Assembly: GCA_963786225.1 (NCBI GenBank)
Contig: CAWAYQ010000006.1
Span: forward strand, 186,001-250,000
DNA: 64,000 bases
Direction of reading: 5' to 3'
From: Flaviflagellibacter sp963786225
GTDB taxonomy: Bacteria > Pseudomonadota > Alphaproteobacteria > Rhizobiales > Methylopilaceae
Made by a program: the position numbers and the translations under genes. Below the pieces are notes generated by a model. It worked only from the letters and a program-made list of their open reading frames with translations. It made no database searches and had not been told where the DNA came from. Numbering within the stretch: position 1 is the stretch's first letter; each line of letters begins with the position of its first letter. Below, piece after piece: positions 63,889 through 64,000 of the stretch.

Positions 63889-64000
63889 TCAAACGGCGAG
63901 TTTCTCTGAAGGCGCTTCGATGGCGAGGGTATTGCAATCACGAGAAACGGCGGCGGCAACTGATCGGATGGCTGGTTCCATGCGTTTTCGGGAATGAGGG
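63889..64000 (-). CDS. Possible 3' end of a gene running in from outside the window
   Basis: The minus strand is open from the window edge to a TGA at 63891-63889, reading MEPAIRSVAAAVSRDCNTLA and ending EAPSEKLAV. Composition is plausible for a protein C-terminus, but no family is recognised and the stretch is short. It may be chance. Confidence 0.2.
   Translation of the reverse strand, partial: PHSRKRMEPAIRSVAAAVSRDCNTLAIEAPSEKLAV

Overview
The window is high-GC DNA from an alphaproteobacterium, most likely a Bradyrhizobium- or Rhodopseudomonas-like member of the Nitrobacteraceae. I infer this from codon use, the FixLJ-style two-component genes, the tripartite tricarboxylate (TTT) and TRAP uptake systems, an RpoH paralogue and a Kup potassium carrier. 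No rRNA, tRNA, CRISPR array or intact insertion sequence is visible.

Layout. 1-2253: a minus-strand tyrosine autokinase/polysaccharide co-polymerase cut by the window edge. 3.1-14.6 kb: a carboxylate-catabolism island. It holds a UPF0324 exporter, a ComA-like phosphosulfolactate synthase homologue, a TctBAC transporter, two MmgE/PrpD proteins, a PrpF-type isomerase, a D-2-hydroxyacid dehydrogenase and an IclR regulator. A shared motif (GAAACG-n3-TTTyG) sits ahead of five transcription units and ties them into one probable regulon. 14.8-19.4 kb: a sugar-acid module with a frameshifted LacI regulator, two palindromic operators, gluconokinase and a TRAP transporter.

19.6-34.9 kb: a two-component system (HPK7-type kinase plus NarL-type regulator, both frameshifted), a PepSY/cytochrome b pair, and a degraded second copy of the kinase 5' end with its paired ACCTAGGT sites. 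These precede a very large animal-type haem peroxidase with RTX repeats and a type I secretion ABC/HlyD pair with a second RTX protein. The peroxidase resembles bacterial MopA-type Mn(II)-oxidising peroxidases. It is split by at least fourteen small frameshifts although the protein sequence between them is well preserved.

35.0-43.1 kb: an ArsB-like pump, an ABC importer made of one double-length permease and an ATPase with an extra C-terminal domain, then a FixLJ-like kinase with two response regulators. 43.4-50.4 kb: an AraC regulator, an outer-membrane protein and an EmrA/EmrB/NodT-type tripartite drug efflux operon. 50.6-53.9 kb: a glycine-rich secreted protein, an RpoH-like sigma factor truncated after region 2, a DUF1614 membrane protein and a soluble histidine kinase.

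54.8-63.7 kb, all minus strand: Kup, an exported DsrE-like protein, a Ser/Thr/Pro-rich secreted protein, an RND efflux pump (its adaptor frameshifted and read through into the pump) and a small cytochrome c. Three copies of a roughly 150-nt minus-strand repeat ending in a terminator hairpin occur at 54.1, 60.4 and 63.7 kb and look like a small-RNA or leader-attenuator family.

Frameshifts are concentrated at 15.5 kb, 20-31 kb and 58.9-59.6 kb. Sequencing error and real decay cannot be separated from the sequence alone.
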